DNA of 64,000 nt. Origin: Paraburkholderia dinghuensis. Its GTDB lineage: Bacteria; Pseudomonadota; Gammaproteobacteria; Burkholderiales; Burkholderiaceae. Of this stretch, positions 1-7,928 are shown in pieces. A program made the translations under genes and the position numbers. The stretch's first letter is position 1. Each line of letters begins with the position of its first letter. The notes under the pieces were generated by a model. The model had not been told where the DNA came from, searched no databases, and saw nothing but the letters and a program-made list of their open reading frames with translations. The stretch is from positions 62,001 through 126,000 of the forward strand of contig NZ_RQIS01000004.1 in assembly GCF_003837865.1 (NCBI RefSeq), given 5' to 3'.

Positions 1-1
1 C

Positions 2-895
2 GTCGAGGCGCTGCTGGAGGTCAAACGCCGCGTCGCGCCGTATCTCGACCTGCAACTGGTGGCGTTTCCGCAAGACGGTTTGCTACGCAGCGCCGGCGCG
101 TTCGATAACCTTAAACGCGCGATCGCGATGGGCGTCGACGTCGTGGGCGGGATTCCGCACTTCGAACGCACGATGGCCGACGGCGCCGAATCCGTGCGGC
201 TGCTTTGCGAATTCGCGGCCCAAAAGGGCCTGCGCGTGGACATGCATTGTGACGAGTCCGACGATCCGCTCTCGCGCCACATCGAAACGCTCGCCGCGCA
301 AACGTACCGGCTCGGTCTGGCTGGCCGCGTCGCGGGCTCGCATCTCACGTCGATGCATTCGATGGACAACTACTACGTGAGCAAGCTACTGCCGCTGATG
401 CGTGAGGCCGGCGTTGCGGCAATCGCGAATCCGCTTATCAACATCACGCTGCAAGGTCGTTCGGACACCTATCCGAAGCGGCGGGGCATGACGCGCGTCC
501 CCGAGCTGATGGCCGCGGGCATCGACGTTGCATTCGGCCACGACTGCGTGATGGACCCGTGGTACAGCTTCGGTTCGGGCGACATGCTGGAGGTCGCACA
601 GATGGGGTTGCACGTCGCGCAGATGACCGGCGTGGCTGCATCCCGTGCGTGCTTTGATGCGGTCACCGTGAATCCGGCGAAGATTCTCGGCCTTGAAGGA
701 TATGGCATCGCGCCCGGCTGCGCGGCGAATTGCGTCGTGCTCGATGCGCGCGATCCTGTCGAGGCGATCCGTCTGCGTGCGACGCGACTCGCCGTGGTGA
801 GCCGGGGCAGGGTGGTGAGCCGTCAGCCCGCGCAGCGCTCGGCGCTCGCGCTTGAGGGGCGGCCCGCAAGCGTCGATTTCAGGCTGCATCGCTAG
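2..895 (+). CDS. codA: Cytosine deaminase, C-terminal part (5' end outside window)
   Basis: The reading frame is open from the first base, so the gene begins upstream and about 297 C-terminal residues are visible. It should hydrolyse cytosine to uracil and ammonia in pyrimidine salvage. The CodA signature residues of the amidohydrolase superfamily are present in order: AFPQDG (substrate glutamine), HCDESDD (metal and catalytic His/Glu), SHLTSMHS (metal His), QGRSDTYPKRRG, and FGHDCVMDPWY (metal Asp). The C-terminus has the usual small beta domain. It is convergent with prlC across a shared terminator. Related amidohydrolases are possible, but DTYPKRRG and GHDxxxDPWY are specific to CodA. Confidence 0.88.
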   Translation, partial: VEALLEVKRRVAPYLDLQLVAFPQDGLLRSAGAFDNLKRAIAMGVDVVGGIPHFERTMADGAESVRLLCEFAAQKGLRVDMHCDESDDPLSRHIETLAAQTYRLGLAGRVAGSHLTSMHSMDNYYVSKLLPLMREAGVAAIANPLINITLQGRSDTYPKRRGMTRVPELMAAGIDVAFGHDCVMDPWYSFGSGDMLEVAQMGLHVAQMTGVAASRACFDAVTVNPAKILGLEGYGIAPGCAANCVVLDARDPVEAIRLRATRLAVVSRGRVVSRQPAQRSALALEGRPASVDFRLHR

Positions 896-907
896 CCCGG
901 CACACAG

Positions 908-948
908 AAAAAACCGCGCAGGGGGCAAGCCCGTGCGCGGTTCGTTTT
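908..948. terminator. Bidirectional intrinsic terminator between codA and prlC
   Basis: A 9-bp stem, AACCGCGCA (912-920) with TGCGCGGTT (934-942), is preceded by an A-run (908-913) and followed by TTCGTTTT. It can therefore terminate both convergent genes. Confidence 0.75.
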
Positions 949-967
949 CAGGTCGAGCTACACCCGA

Positions 968-3067
968 TCAGTGCTGCGCCGGCGGCTCTTCCATACCGTT
1001 GTGACGCAGCAGTGCGTCGATGCTTGGCTCGCGTCCGCGGAACGCCTTGAACGATTCCATCGCCGGGCGGCTGCCGCCCACTTCCAGAATCTCCTTGCGA
1101 TAGCGCGTGCCGGTAGCCGCGTCGAGCACGCTCGACTTTGCCGCCTGCGCCGCTTCCTCGAATGCGGCATAGGCATCGGCGGAAAGCACTTCGGCCCACT
1201 TGTAGCTGTAGTAACCCGCCGCGTAGCCACCCGCGAAAATATGGCTGAACGTGTTCGGCCAGCGCGAGAACGCAGCCTGCGGGATGACGTGATAGCGCGC
1301 GTTGATTTCGCGCGCGAGGTCGTTCACGCTCTTGCCCGCCGATGCTTCGAAGTCGACGTGCAGCGCCATGTCGAACATCGAGAACACGATCTGGCGCAGC
1401 GTGCCAAGGCCGCTCTGGAAGTTCTTCGCTGCGAGCATCTTGTCGAACAGTTCGCGCGGCAGCGGTTTAGCCGTGTCGACATGCGAACTCATTTCGCGCA
1501 GCACGTCCCACTCCCAGCAGAAGTTTTCCATGAACTGCGAGGGCAGTTCGACGGCATCCCACTCGACACCGTTGATGCCCGACACGGCAAGTTCGTCCAC
1601 TCGCGTGAGCATGTGATGCAGGCCGTGGCCGAATTCATGGAACAGCGTGATGACTTCGTCGTGCGTGAAGCACGCGGGCTTGCCACCGACTGGCGCGGAG
1701 AAATTGCAGGTGAGATACGCGACCGGCGTCTGCACCCCGTTGCCTTCGAGTTTGCGGCGCGAGCGCGCGTCGTCCATCCACGCGCCGCCGCGCTTGCCTT
1801 CGCGTGCGTAAAGGTCGAGATAGAACTGCGCGACGAGCGTGCCGTCGGTGTTTTCCACGCGGAAAAAACGCACGTCCGGATGCCACACGGGCGCGCTGTC
1901 GTCGCGGATGCGAACGCCGAAGAGCGCCTCCGTGACCTTGAAGAGTCCCCGCAGCACGAAGTCTTCGGGGAAGTACTGCTTCACTTCGTTTTCGGAGAAC
2001 GAGTAGCGCTTCTGCCGAAGGCGCTCGGCGGCGAAGGCCATGTCCCACGGCTCTATCTGCGCGAGACCCAGCTCGTTCGCTGCGAATTCGCGCAGCTCTT
2101 CCCAGTCCTTTTCGGCGTGCGGGCGCGCGCGCGTCGCGAGGTCTTCGAGGAAGCTCATCACCTGTTGCGGCGACTCCGCCATCTTCGGCGTGAGCGAGAC
2201 TTCGGCGAAGTTGCTGTAGCCGAGCATCTTCGCTTCTTCGGCGCGCAGCTTCAACTGCTCGGCGACGATTTCGGTGTTGTCCCACTCAGCGTTGCCGCCG
2301 CCATAAACCGGGCCGAGTTCCGATGCGCGCGTGACATACGCGCGGTACATCGTTTCGCGCATCGCGCGGTATTCCGAATACTGCAGCACCGGAAAATACG
2401 ACGGGAAATGCAGCGTGAACTTCCAGCCTTCCTTGTCGTCGCGTTCGGCGGCTTCACGCGCGGCCGCGATCACGTCTTCGGGCAGGCCGGCCAGTTCCGC
2501 GTCGCTCGTGGCGTAGAACGCGTAGCCGTTGGTCGCGTCGAGCACGTGATCGGAGAACGCCTTCGCGAGCGCTGCCTGGCGTTCCTGCAACTCGGCGAAA
2601 CGCGGCTTCTGGTCTTCGGGAAGCTCGGCGCCGGACAGGCGGAAGTCGCGCAACGAATTGTCGAGGATCTTCTTGCGCTCGCCCGAAAGCAGTTCGAACG
2701 AGTTGTGCGTGGTGATGCCCTTGTACTTCTCATAGAGCGCGAGATTCTGACCGACGCTCGACCAGAACTCGGTCACGCGCGGCAGGTTCTCACCGTAGAC
2801 GGCGCGCAGTTCCGGCGTATCGGCTACGGCGTTCAGATGGCCGACTACGCCCCAGGCGCGCGAGAGCGGCTCGCTGGCGCGCTCGACGGGTTCGACCACG
2901 TCGTTCCATTGCGCGGGCGTCATCGGCTGGGCGGCGCGGTCAACGGCAGCACGTGCATCGGCGAGCAGCACGTCGAGCGCAGGCGTCACGTGTTCGGGGC
3001 GAATTTCGCCGAAGCGCGGCAGGCCGGTGAAGTCGAGCAGCGGATTATCGGAGGGAGTAGTAGCCAT
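968..3067 (-). CDS. prlC: Oligopeptidase A (M3 family zinc metallopeptidase)
   Basis: The 699-residue protein is close to E. coli OpdA/PrlC (about 680). M3 peptidases degrade short peptides in the cytoplasm, including signal-peptide fragments. The zinc site HEFGHGLHH is visible in the C-terminal half, followed at the expected distance by the third ligand in GVEWDAVELPSQFMENF. The N-terminus starts MATTPSDNPLLDF, typical of OpdA, and AGGACGC just upstream of the ATG can serve as ribosome binding site. It is monocistronic: folD, transcribed the same way, ends 315 bases upstream behind its own terminator. Confidence 0.92.
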   Translation of the reverse strand: MATTPSDNPLLDFTGLPRFGEIRPEHVTPALDVLLADARAAVDRAAQPMTPAQWNDVVEPVERASEPLSRAWGVVGHLNAVADTPELRAVYGENLPRVTEFWSSVGQNLALYEKYKGITTHNSFELLSGERKKILDNSLRDFRLSGAELPEDQKPRFAELQERQAALAKAFSDHVLDATNGYAFYATSDAELAGLPEDVIAAAREAAERDDKEGWKFTLHFPSYFPVLQYSEYRAMRETMYRAYVTRASELGPVYGGGNAEWDNTEIVAEQLKLRAEEAKMLGYSNFAEVSLTPKMAESPQQVMSFLEDLATRARPHAEKDWEELREFAANELGLAQIEPWDMAFAAERLRQKRYSFSENEVKQYFPEDFVLRGLFKVTEALFGVRIRDDSAPVWHPDVRFFRVENTDGTLVAQFYLDLYAREGKRGGAWMDDARSRRKLEGNGVQTPVAYLTCNFSAPVGGKPACFTHDEVITLFHEFGHGLHHMLTRVDELAVSGINGVEWDAVELPSQFMENFCWEWDVLREMSSHVDTAKPLPRELFDKMLAAKNFQSGLGTLRQIVFSMFDMALHVDFEASAGKSVNDLAREINARYHVIPQAAFSRWPNTFSHIFAGGYAAGYYSYKWAEVLSADAYAAFEEAAQAAKSSVLDAATGTRYRKEILEVGGSRPAMESFKAFRGREPSIDALLRHNGMEEPPAQH

Positions 3068-3296
3068 GATGCGTCCTGTGTCCTGTCTGTCGCGATTCGA
3101 GATGAAGGAGTCCGGCGAGTGTGCATCGATGCGTCGATGCGGCGCGCGGACCCCGATTGTTCGTTTATTGGGGCGCGGTGCGCGCTTTCCAACCGGGCAA
3201 TGCCTGCAAAATTAACAGATGTCGGGGTGCGACGGCGATTTGCTGTCTCTGGCGATCCTACTGCAACGCGTAGCATTGAGTGCCAGACGTGGGCGC

Positions 3297-3323
3297 AAAA
3301 AAGCGGCCTTCAAAAGGCCGCTT
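3297..3323 (-). terminator. folD intrinsic terminator
   Basis: Perfect 10-bp stem AAGCGGCCTT (3301-3310) and AAGGCCGCTT (3314-3323) with a 3-base loop. On the minus strand it ends in a U-run (A-run 3297-3302 on the plus strand). It lies 60 bases after the folD stop. The rest of the 3068-3382 gap should carry the prlC promoter, but I see no clear -35/-10 pair. Confidence 0.8.
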
Positions 3324-3382
3324 CTTCTGTGCCGCTGGCCGCGCGCGAGCGGCGCGGCGCGAGTCATGAAAGTGAAAGCGCG

Positions 3383-4240
3383 TCAGGCGTTCGCCGCGGC
3401 GCGCTCGGCGGCCTCGATCGTATTGACGAGCAGCATCGTGATGGTCATCGGGCCGACGCCGCCCGGCACCGGCGTGATATGCCCGGCCACTTCCTTCACG
3501 CCCGCGAAGTCGACGTCGCCGCAGAGCTTGCCGTTGTCGTCGCGGTTCATGCCCACGTCGATCACGGTCGCGCCGGGCTTCACCATGTCGGCGGTGAGGA
3601 TGTTGCGCTTGCCCACGGCCGCCACGACGACGTCTGCCTCGCGCGTGTGCGCCGCGAGATCGCGCGTCTTGCTGTGGCAGACCGTGACGGTCGCGCCGGC
3701 TTCGAGCAGGAGCATGGCCATCGGCTTGCCGACGATATTCGAGCGGCCGATCACTACCGCATTCGCGCCCGTGAGCGCGATCTTGTGCGCCTCGAACATC
3801 TTCATCACGCCGTAGGGCGTGCAAGGGCGAAAGAGCGGCTGGCCCGTCATCAACGCGCCTGCGTTGGCGACGTGAAAGCCATCCACGTCCTTTTCGGGCG
3901 CGATGGCTTCGATGACCTTATGGCTGTCGATGTGCTTCGGCAGCGGCAGTTGCACGAGGATGCCGTGGATCTTCGGGTCGTTGTTCAGTTCGTCGATGCG
4001 CTTGAGCAGGCCGGCCTCGGAAAGCGTGGCCGGATAGCGGTCGAGCGACGAATAGAGGCCGTTGTCCTCGCAGGCCTTCACCTTGTTGCGCACGTAGACT
4101 TCGCTAGCCGGATTGTCGCCGACCAGCACGACGGCGAGGCCCGGTCGATGCCCGCGGGCGGTGAGGGCGGCGGCGCGCGTGGCGACGTCGGCGCGCAGTT
4201 GCTTTGAGAGGGCGTTGCCGTCGATGAGGGTGGCTGTCAT
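3383..4240 (-). CDS. folD: Bifunctional methylenetetrahydrofolate dehydrogenase / cyclohydrolase
   Basis: The 285-residue protein interconverts 5,10-methylene-THF and 10-formyl-THF using NADP, feeding purine and formyl-Met synthesis. Family hallmarks are [17 protein letters not shown] with the catalytic lysine near residue 53, [28 protein letters not shown] (nucleotide binding) and the C-terminal [14 protein letters not shown] chose the ATG at 4240 ([13 protein letters not shown]) because it matches the family N-terminus; the frame stays open upstream but that sequence looks non-coding. The next gene upstream is the response regulator, separated by a hairpin. Confidence 0.95.
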   Translation of the reverse strand: MTATLIDGNALSKQLRADVATRAAALTARGHRPGLAVVLVGDNPASEVYVRNKVKACEDNGLYSSLDRYPATLSEAGLLKRIDELNNDPKIHGILVQLPLPKHIDSHKVIEAIAPEKDVDGFHVANAGALMTGQPLFRPCTPYGVMKMFEAHKIALTGANAVVIGRSNIVGKPMAMLLLEAGATVTVCHSKTRDLAAHTREADVVVAAVGKRNILTADMVKPGATVIDVGMNRDDNGKLCGDVDFAGVKEVAGHITPVPGGVGPMTITMLLVNTIEAAERAAANA

Positions 4241-4401
4241 GGTCGGTCGAGGTCGAGAATGGGCAATGCGGGAGCAACGGAAGCTGCGCGGCGTGATCCG
4301 GGCGGGGCCGTTGCGAAGGCCGATATTATACCGTCGCCTGGGGGGGCGTTTCGGCGTGCGGGGATGGCGCGGGGGAGTGCGGCTGGTGCGCCAATGCAAA
4401 G

Positions 4402-4449
4402 CGTCCCGCGAACCGGCCCGGCCACTAAGGCCGGTGGTTGCGCGGGACG
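4402..4449 (-). terminator. Hairpin downstream of the response regulator gene
   Basis: CGTCCCGCG (4402-4410) pairs with CGCGGGACG (4441-4449), with an inner CCGGC/GCCGG. On the minus strand it is followed only by a short GCTTT, so termination may be partial. It lies between the response regulator stop and folD. Confidence 0.5.
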
Positions 4450-4475
4450 TGAGACCGCTGCGGTGGCGCCGCCGC

Positions 4476-5123
4476 TTACTGCTGCGGCTGCTGCGGCTTG
4501 TTGGAGAGCGCGAGACGCAACAGATCGGCGACCGTGTTGACGTTCAGCTTCTCCATGATGTTCGCGCGGTGCGCTTCGACGGTCTTGATGCTGATGCCGA
4601 GATCGTCGGCGATCTGCTTGTTCAGACGGCCTGCGATGATGCGCTCGAGCACCTGGTGCTCGCGCGCAGTCAGTTTGCCGAGGCGCTCGGCGGCAGCGCG
4701 CTGCTGCTGAACGTTGCTGCTCTCGCTGCGGGCCTTGTCGAGCATGCGCTCGACCAGCTTGCGCAGCTCTGCTTCGTCGAACGGCTTTTCGATGAAGTCC
4801 ATCGCGCCTTTCTTCATCGTCGAGACGGCCATCGGCACGTCGCCGTGACCCGTCACGAAGATGATCGGCAGCGCGGCGTTCTCGGCGATCAGGCGCTCTT
4901 GCAGTTCGAGCCCGCTCATGCCCGACATCCGTACATCCAGAATGAGGCAAGCGATCTGCCCGGCTTGTTGCGCCGGCTGGTACGTCTCGATGAACTCTTC
5001 CGCGCTGTTGAAGCACTGCACACGGTAGCCGTTCGCTTCGAGCAGCCAGCGCAGGGAGTCTCGTACTGCCTCATCGTCGTCGACAACAAAGACAGTTTCC
5101 TGAGTGGTGACTGGGCTGTTCAT
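4476..5123 (-). CDS. FixJ-family response regulator (receiver + LuxR-type HTH)
   Basis: This 215-residue two-domain regulator has an N-terminal receiver with the acidic pocket DDD (residues 15-17), phospho-acceptor Asp63 in ILDVRMSG, and the conserved Lys in IEKPFDE near 112. The C-terminal LuxR/FixJ helix-turn-helix contains [12 protein letters not shown] and [14 protein letters not shown]. The tail is Gln/Pro-rich. Its ATG overlaps the kinase stop codon (ATGA, 5120-5123), which implies translational coupling and a cognate pair. The pair is divergent from the PDH operon, so PDH is a candidate target; that is inference. Confidence 0.85.
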   Translation of the reverse strand: MNSPVTTQETVFVVDDDEAVRDSLRWLLEANGYRVQCFNSAEEFIETYQPAQQAGQIACLILDVRMSGMSGLELQERLIAENAALPIIFVTGHGDVPMAVSTMKKGAMDFIEKPFDEAELRKLVERMLDKARSESSNVQQQRAAAERLGKLTAREHQVLERIIAGRLNKQIADDLGISIKTVEAHRANIMEKLNVNTVADLLRLALSNKPQQPQQ

Positions 5124-7636
5124 GGCTCTCCCGTAACGGTTGTTGGAGTCGGTTCTTCGGTGCCGTCGCGTGACGGTGTATCCGCTTCGCCGATCGGCAG
5201 ACTGCAATGGAACGTGGCACCGCTGATGTGGCCGTCGGCTTCGACGTTGTTCACCACCCACAGGCGCCCGCGGTGCGATTCGATGATCGAACGGCAAATG
5301 TTCAGCCCCATGCCCATGCCATCGGACTTGGTGCTGTAGAACGGTTCGAAGAGGCGTTCGGCCGTGGCTTCGTCCACGCCGGGGCCCTGGTCCACGACGC
5401 TGATGCACACATTGCCGCCATCGCGTTTCACGACGACGCGGATCACCGGATCCATCGCGTTCGGACGCGCTTCGGCCATGGCTTCGGCGGCGTTCTTCAA
5501 AAGATTGACGAGCACCTGCTCGATCAGCACCGGATCGACATAGATCACAGGCATGCGCGAGCGCATGTCGGTCACGATGCGGATGCGGCGCTTGCGCGCT
5601 TCGATTTCGGCGAGGCCCACGGCGTCGGCGACGATATCGGCGACGCGCGTGGCCTGGCGCTTCGGTTCGGAGCGCTTCACGAACTCGCGGATGCGCTTGA
5701 TGATCATGCCCGCGCGCACGGCCTGCTGGGCCGTTTTCTCGAGTACCGGCAGCAGGTTCTCGGGTGCGGCGCGGCCAGACTTCACGAGCGCTACAGTGCC
5801 TGACGCATAGTTGTTGATCGCGGCGAGCGGCTGGTTCAGCTCGTGCGCGAGCGACGACGCCATTTCGCCCATCGTCATCAGGCGGCTCGTGAACTGCAGC
5901 TTTTCATCCTGCTGGCGGGCGAGTTCCTGGGCCTGCTTGCGCGTGGTGATGTCGGTTGCGATCTGCATCTGCGCGAGGTGGCCGTCCACCCACTGGATGT
6001 ACTGGCGCCGCACTTCGAACCACTTCTGGATGCTCTCTACGTACACTTCCTGCGCGTCGGCGGTGCTCTCGGTGAGCGCCGCGGCGGGCAGGCCCGCGAA
6101 GGCGTCGACCATGTCGATCGAGTCCGACGACGCGTTCGCCGAATCGAATCCGCCACCGCCCGCCAGTTCCAGATGGCCGTCCGGACGGATGCCGAACAGG
6201 TGGCGGTAGTAGCGGTTCGCGAACAGCAGTTCGGCTTCGTCGGCGGCGAGCACGGACACGGCGGCGTCGAGGCTCTCCAGCACCGTGGTGAAGCGCTCGT
6301 GCGCGGCGGCGAGTTCCTCGCGGGCGCGCTTCGGTTCGGTGATGTCCGTCATCGACGACATCCAGCCGGTTTGACGGCCCGAACTGTCGATGAGCGGAGA
6401 GACATAAAGTCGCGCATGGAACTGCGAGCCGTCCTTGCGTCGCACGCGCAATTCGAACCCGGAGGAGGGCGCCTTGCCGCGCAATGTCATATCGAGCTGA
6501 CGCTGCATTTCCGGGTACGCGTCGCGCGGCCAGTACGGGAACGGCGGGTTCTTGCCGACGAGGTCGCTTTCGTCCCACCCGGTCATGCGACAAAACGCGG
6601 GGTTCACGTGCGTGATGCGGCCGTGCATGTCGAGCACGCGCATGCCGATCAGCACCGAGTTTTCCATCGCGCGGCGGAAGAACGCTTCCGCATAGAGCGC
6701 CTGCTGCGCCTCGAAACGCTGGCGCGTGTGTTTCCACAGGCTCCAGAGGCTCCACAGCACGAAGCACGACAGACCCGCAACCAGCCACACGAGCGTGTTG
6801 TTCGTGAAGTTGGTCATCTGCGGGTACGAATACACGCGCACGGAGAGGCCCTGGCCCGGCGGGTCGAGCGGCAGGTCGTAGTACACGTCACGCGGCAAAC
6901 GCGGACGCGTCGAGGTGGTGGCGAGTTCGCGATTATTCGCGTCGATGATCGAGATCTTGTACTTGGCCGACAGCTCGGGCGGGATGTCGTGCTTCAGGAT
7001 GCCTTCGATCGAGAACACGGCCGCGATCGAGCCAAGAAATTCGCGGTCGCGGTATACAGGTGTCTGCAGCGTGATGTACCCGTTGCCGAGATCGTCGTAA
7101 ATGATCGGCGAATAGACCTGGCGACGCGTCGCCCGTGCCTCGGCGAAAGCGGCCTTGACCGCTTCATCCATCTGCTGGTCGCTTGGCTTCGCGAGCCGCT
7201 GGCCGAACATTGGCATGGCCGTGCTCGGCCAGCGCGGTTGTTCGTCGCTCGTATACCAGTTCAGGTAGAGGATCTCGGGATGCCCTTGCATGATGTCCGT
7301 GGTGGACACCTGGAACGACTTCGGGTCGGCGTGGCCGGCGGCGATGTCTCGCGCGAGCGCCTGCAGCTGTTCTTGCGCGCCCGTCATCGAAAGGCGGATC
7401 TGCTGCTGGGCCCACGCGACATTGCGGTACAGCGTGTCTTCCTGCTGCTGCTGCTCGCGGCGGTTGAGGCTCCACAGGATCAGGCTCATGACGACCAGGA
7501 ACACCAGGATCGACAGGAGCGGCGTGAGCAAATAGGAATTGGACCACCAGGGTCCGTGGTGCCAGCGAGACGGCGACGAGTCGCCGGGCGAACCGGGCGG
7601 CCGCGCCGAGCGTGCGAAAAGCCGTTCGGTCAACAT
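5120..7636 (-). CDS. Membrane PAS-domain sensor histidine kinase (FixL/DctB-like)
   Basis: Within 838 residues I read: a membrane segment at about 35-56, a periplasmic sensor region of about 220 residues (probably double-Cache-like), a second membrane segment at about 281-300, two PAS domains (about 318-433 and 449-566), then HisKA with phospho-acceptor His598 in SLAHELNQP, and an ATPase domain with NLLKNAAEA, DQGPGVDE, FEPFYSTKSDGMGMGL. Two membrane segments with a large periplasmic loop suggest detection of an external small molecule rather than haem-bound oxygen; no haem-binding signature is evident in the PAS domains. The ligand is unknown. It forms an operon with the response regulator and is divergent from aceE. 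Confidence 0.85.
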   Translation of the reverse strand: MLTERLFARSARPPGSPGDSSPSRWHHGPWWSNSYLLTPLLSILVFLVVMSLILWSLNRREQQQQEDTLYRNVAWAQQQIRLSMTGAQEQLQALARDIAAGHADPKSFQVSTTDIMQGHPEILYLNWYTSDEQPRWPSTAMPMFGQRLAKPSDQQMDEAVKAAFAEARATRRQVYSPIIYDDLGNGYITLQTPVYRDREFLGSIAAVFSIEGILKHDIPPELSAKYKISIIDANNRELATTSTRPRLPRDVYYDLPLDPPGQGLSVRVYSYPQMTNFTNNTLVWLVAGLSCFVLWSLWSLWKHTRQRFEAQQALYAEAFFRRAMENSVLIGMRVLDMHGRITHVNPAFCRMTGWDESDLVGKNPPFPYWPRDAYPEMQRQLDMTLRGKAPSSGFELRVRRKDGSQFHARLYVSPLIDSSGRQTGWMSSMTDITEPKRAREELAAAHERFTTVLESLDAAVSVLAADEAELLFANRYYRHLFGIRPDGHLELAGGGGFDSANASSDSIDMVDAFAGLPAAALTESTADAQEVYVESIQKWFEVRRQYIQWVDGHLAQMQIATDITTRKQAQELARQQDEKLQFTSRLMTMGEMASSLAHELNQPLAAINNYASGTVALVKSGRAAPENLLPVLEKTAQQAVRAGMIIKRIREFVKRSEPKRQATRVADIVADAVGLAEIEARKRRIRIVTDMRSRMPVIYVDPVLIEQVLVNLLKNAAEAMAEARPNAMDPVIRVVVKRDGGNVCISVVDQGPGVDEATAERLFEPFYSTKSDGMGMGLNICRSIIESHRGRLWVVNNVEADGHISGATFHCSLPIGEADTPSRDGTEEPTPTTVTGEP

Positions 7637-7806
7637 GGCAAGGATTGTAGCTCAGCGTAAGACACGGAATTGCCGGTAAAAAAACGATAAATGGGCGATA
7701 AACGGGCGCAAACTGGCCGTTATCGCGGCAGGTTCGCGAACTATTCAGCGTGCACTGCAACATTTTTTCATATTATAAAATTACATCTCGCCATTCGAAA
7801 ATTTTG

Positions 7807-7836
7807 TTGCGCAAGGCCGCAGGGGGTCATTACAAT
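7807..7836 (+). promoter_or_regulatory. Candidate aceE promoter
   Basis: TTGCGC (7807-7812), an 18-base spacer and TACAAT (7831-7836) would start transcription near 7843 and leave a leader of about 86 bases before aceE. The 7637-7928 divergent region also has an AT-rich core (7770-7790) that could serve the kinase promoter on the other strand. Confidence 0.4.
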
Positions 7837-7928
7837 CGCCCGAAAGTTACTGCGGTTGGCCCTGGCTCGTGTCGGGCAAGTCGCCCGCATGGTCCGATCA
7901 ACAGCGTTCCCTAGATCAGGAGACGAGC

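Noticed and set aside
971-4207. Very long open frame (1078 codons) on the plus strand opposite prlC and folD
   Set aside because: Its translation is Arg/His/Val-rich with no motifs, and it mirrors two convincing genes; high GC with strong third-position bias creates such frames.
5843-7660. 605-codon open frame opposite the sensor kinase
   Set aside because: Shadow of the kinase coding strand; no start signal and no recognisable domain.
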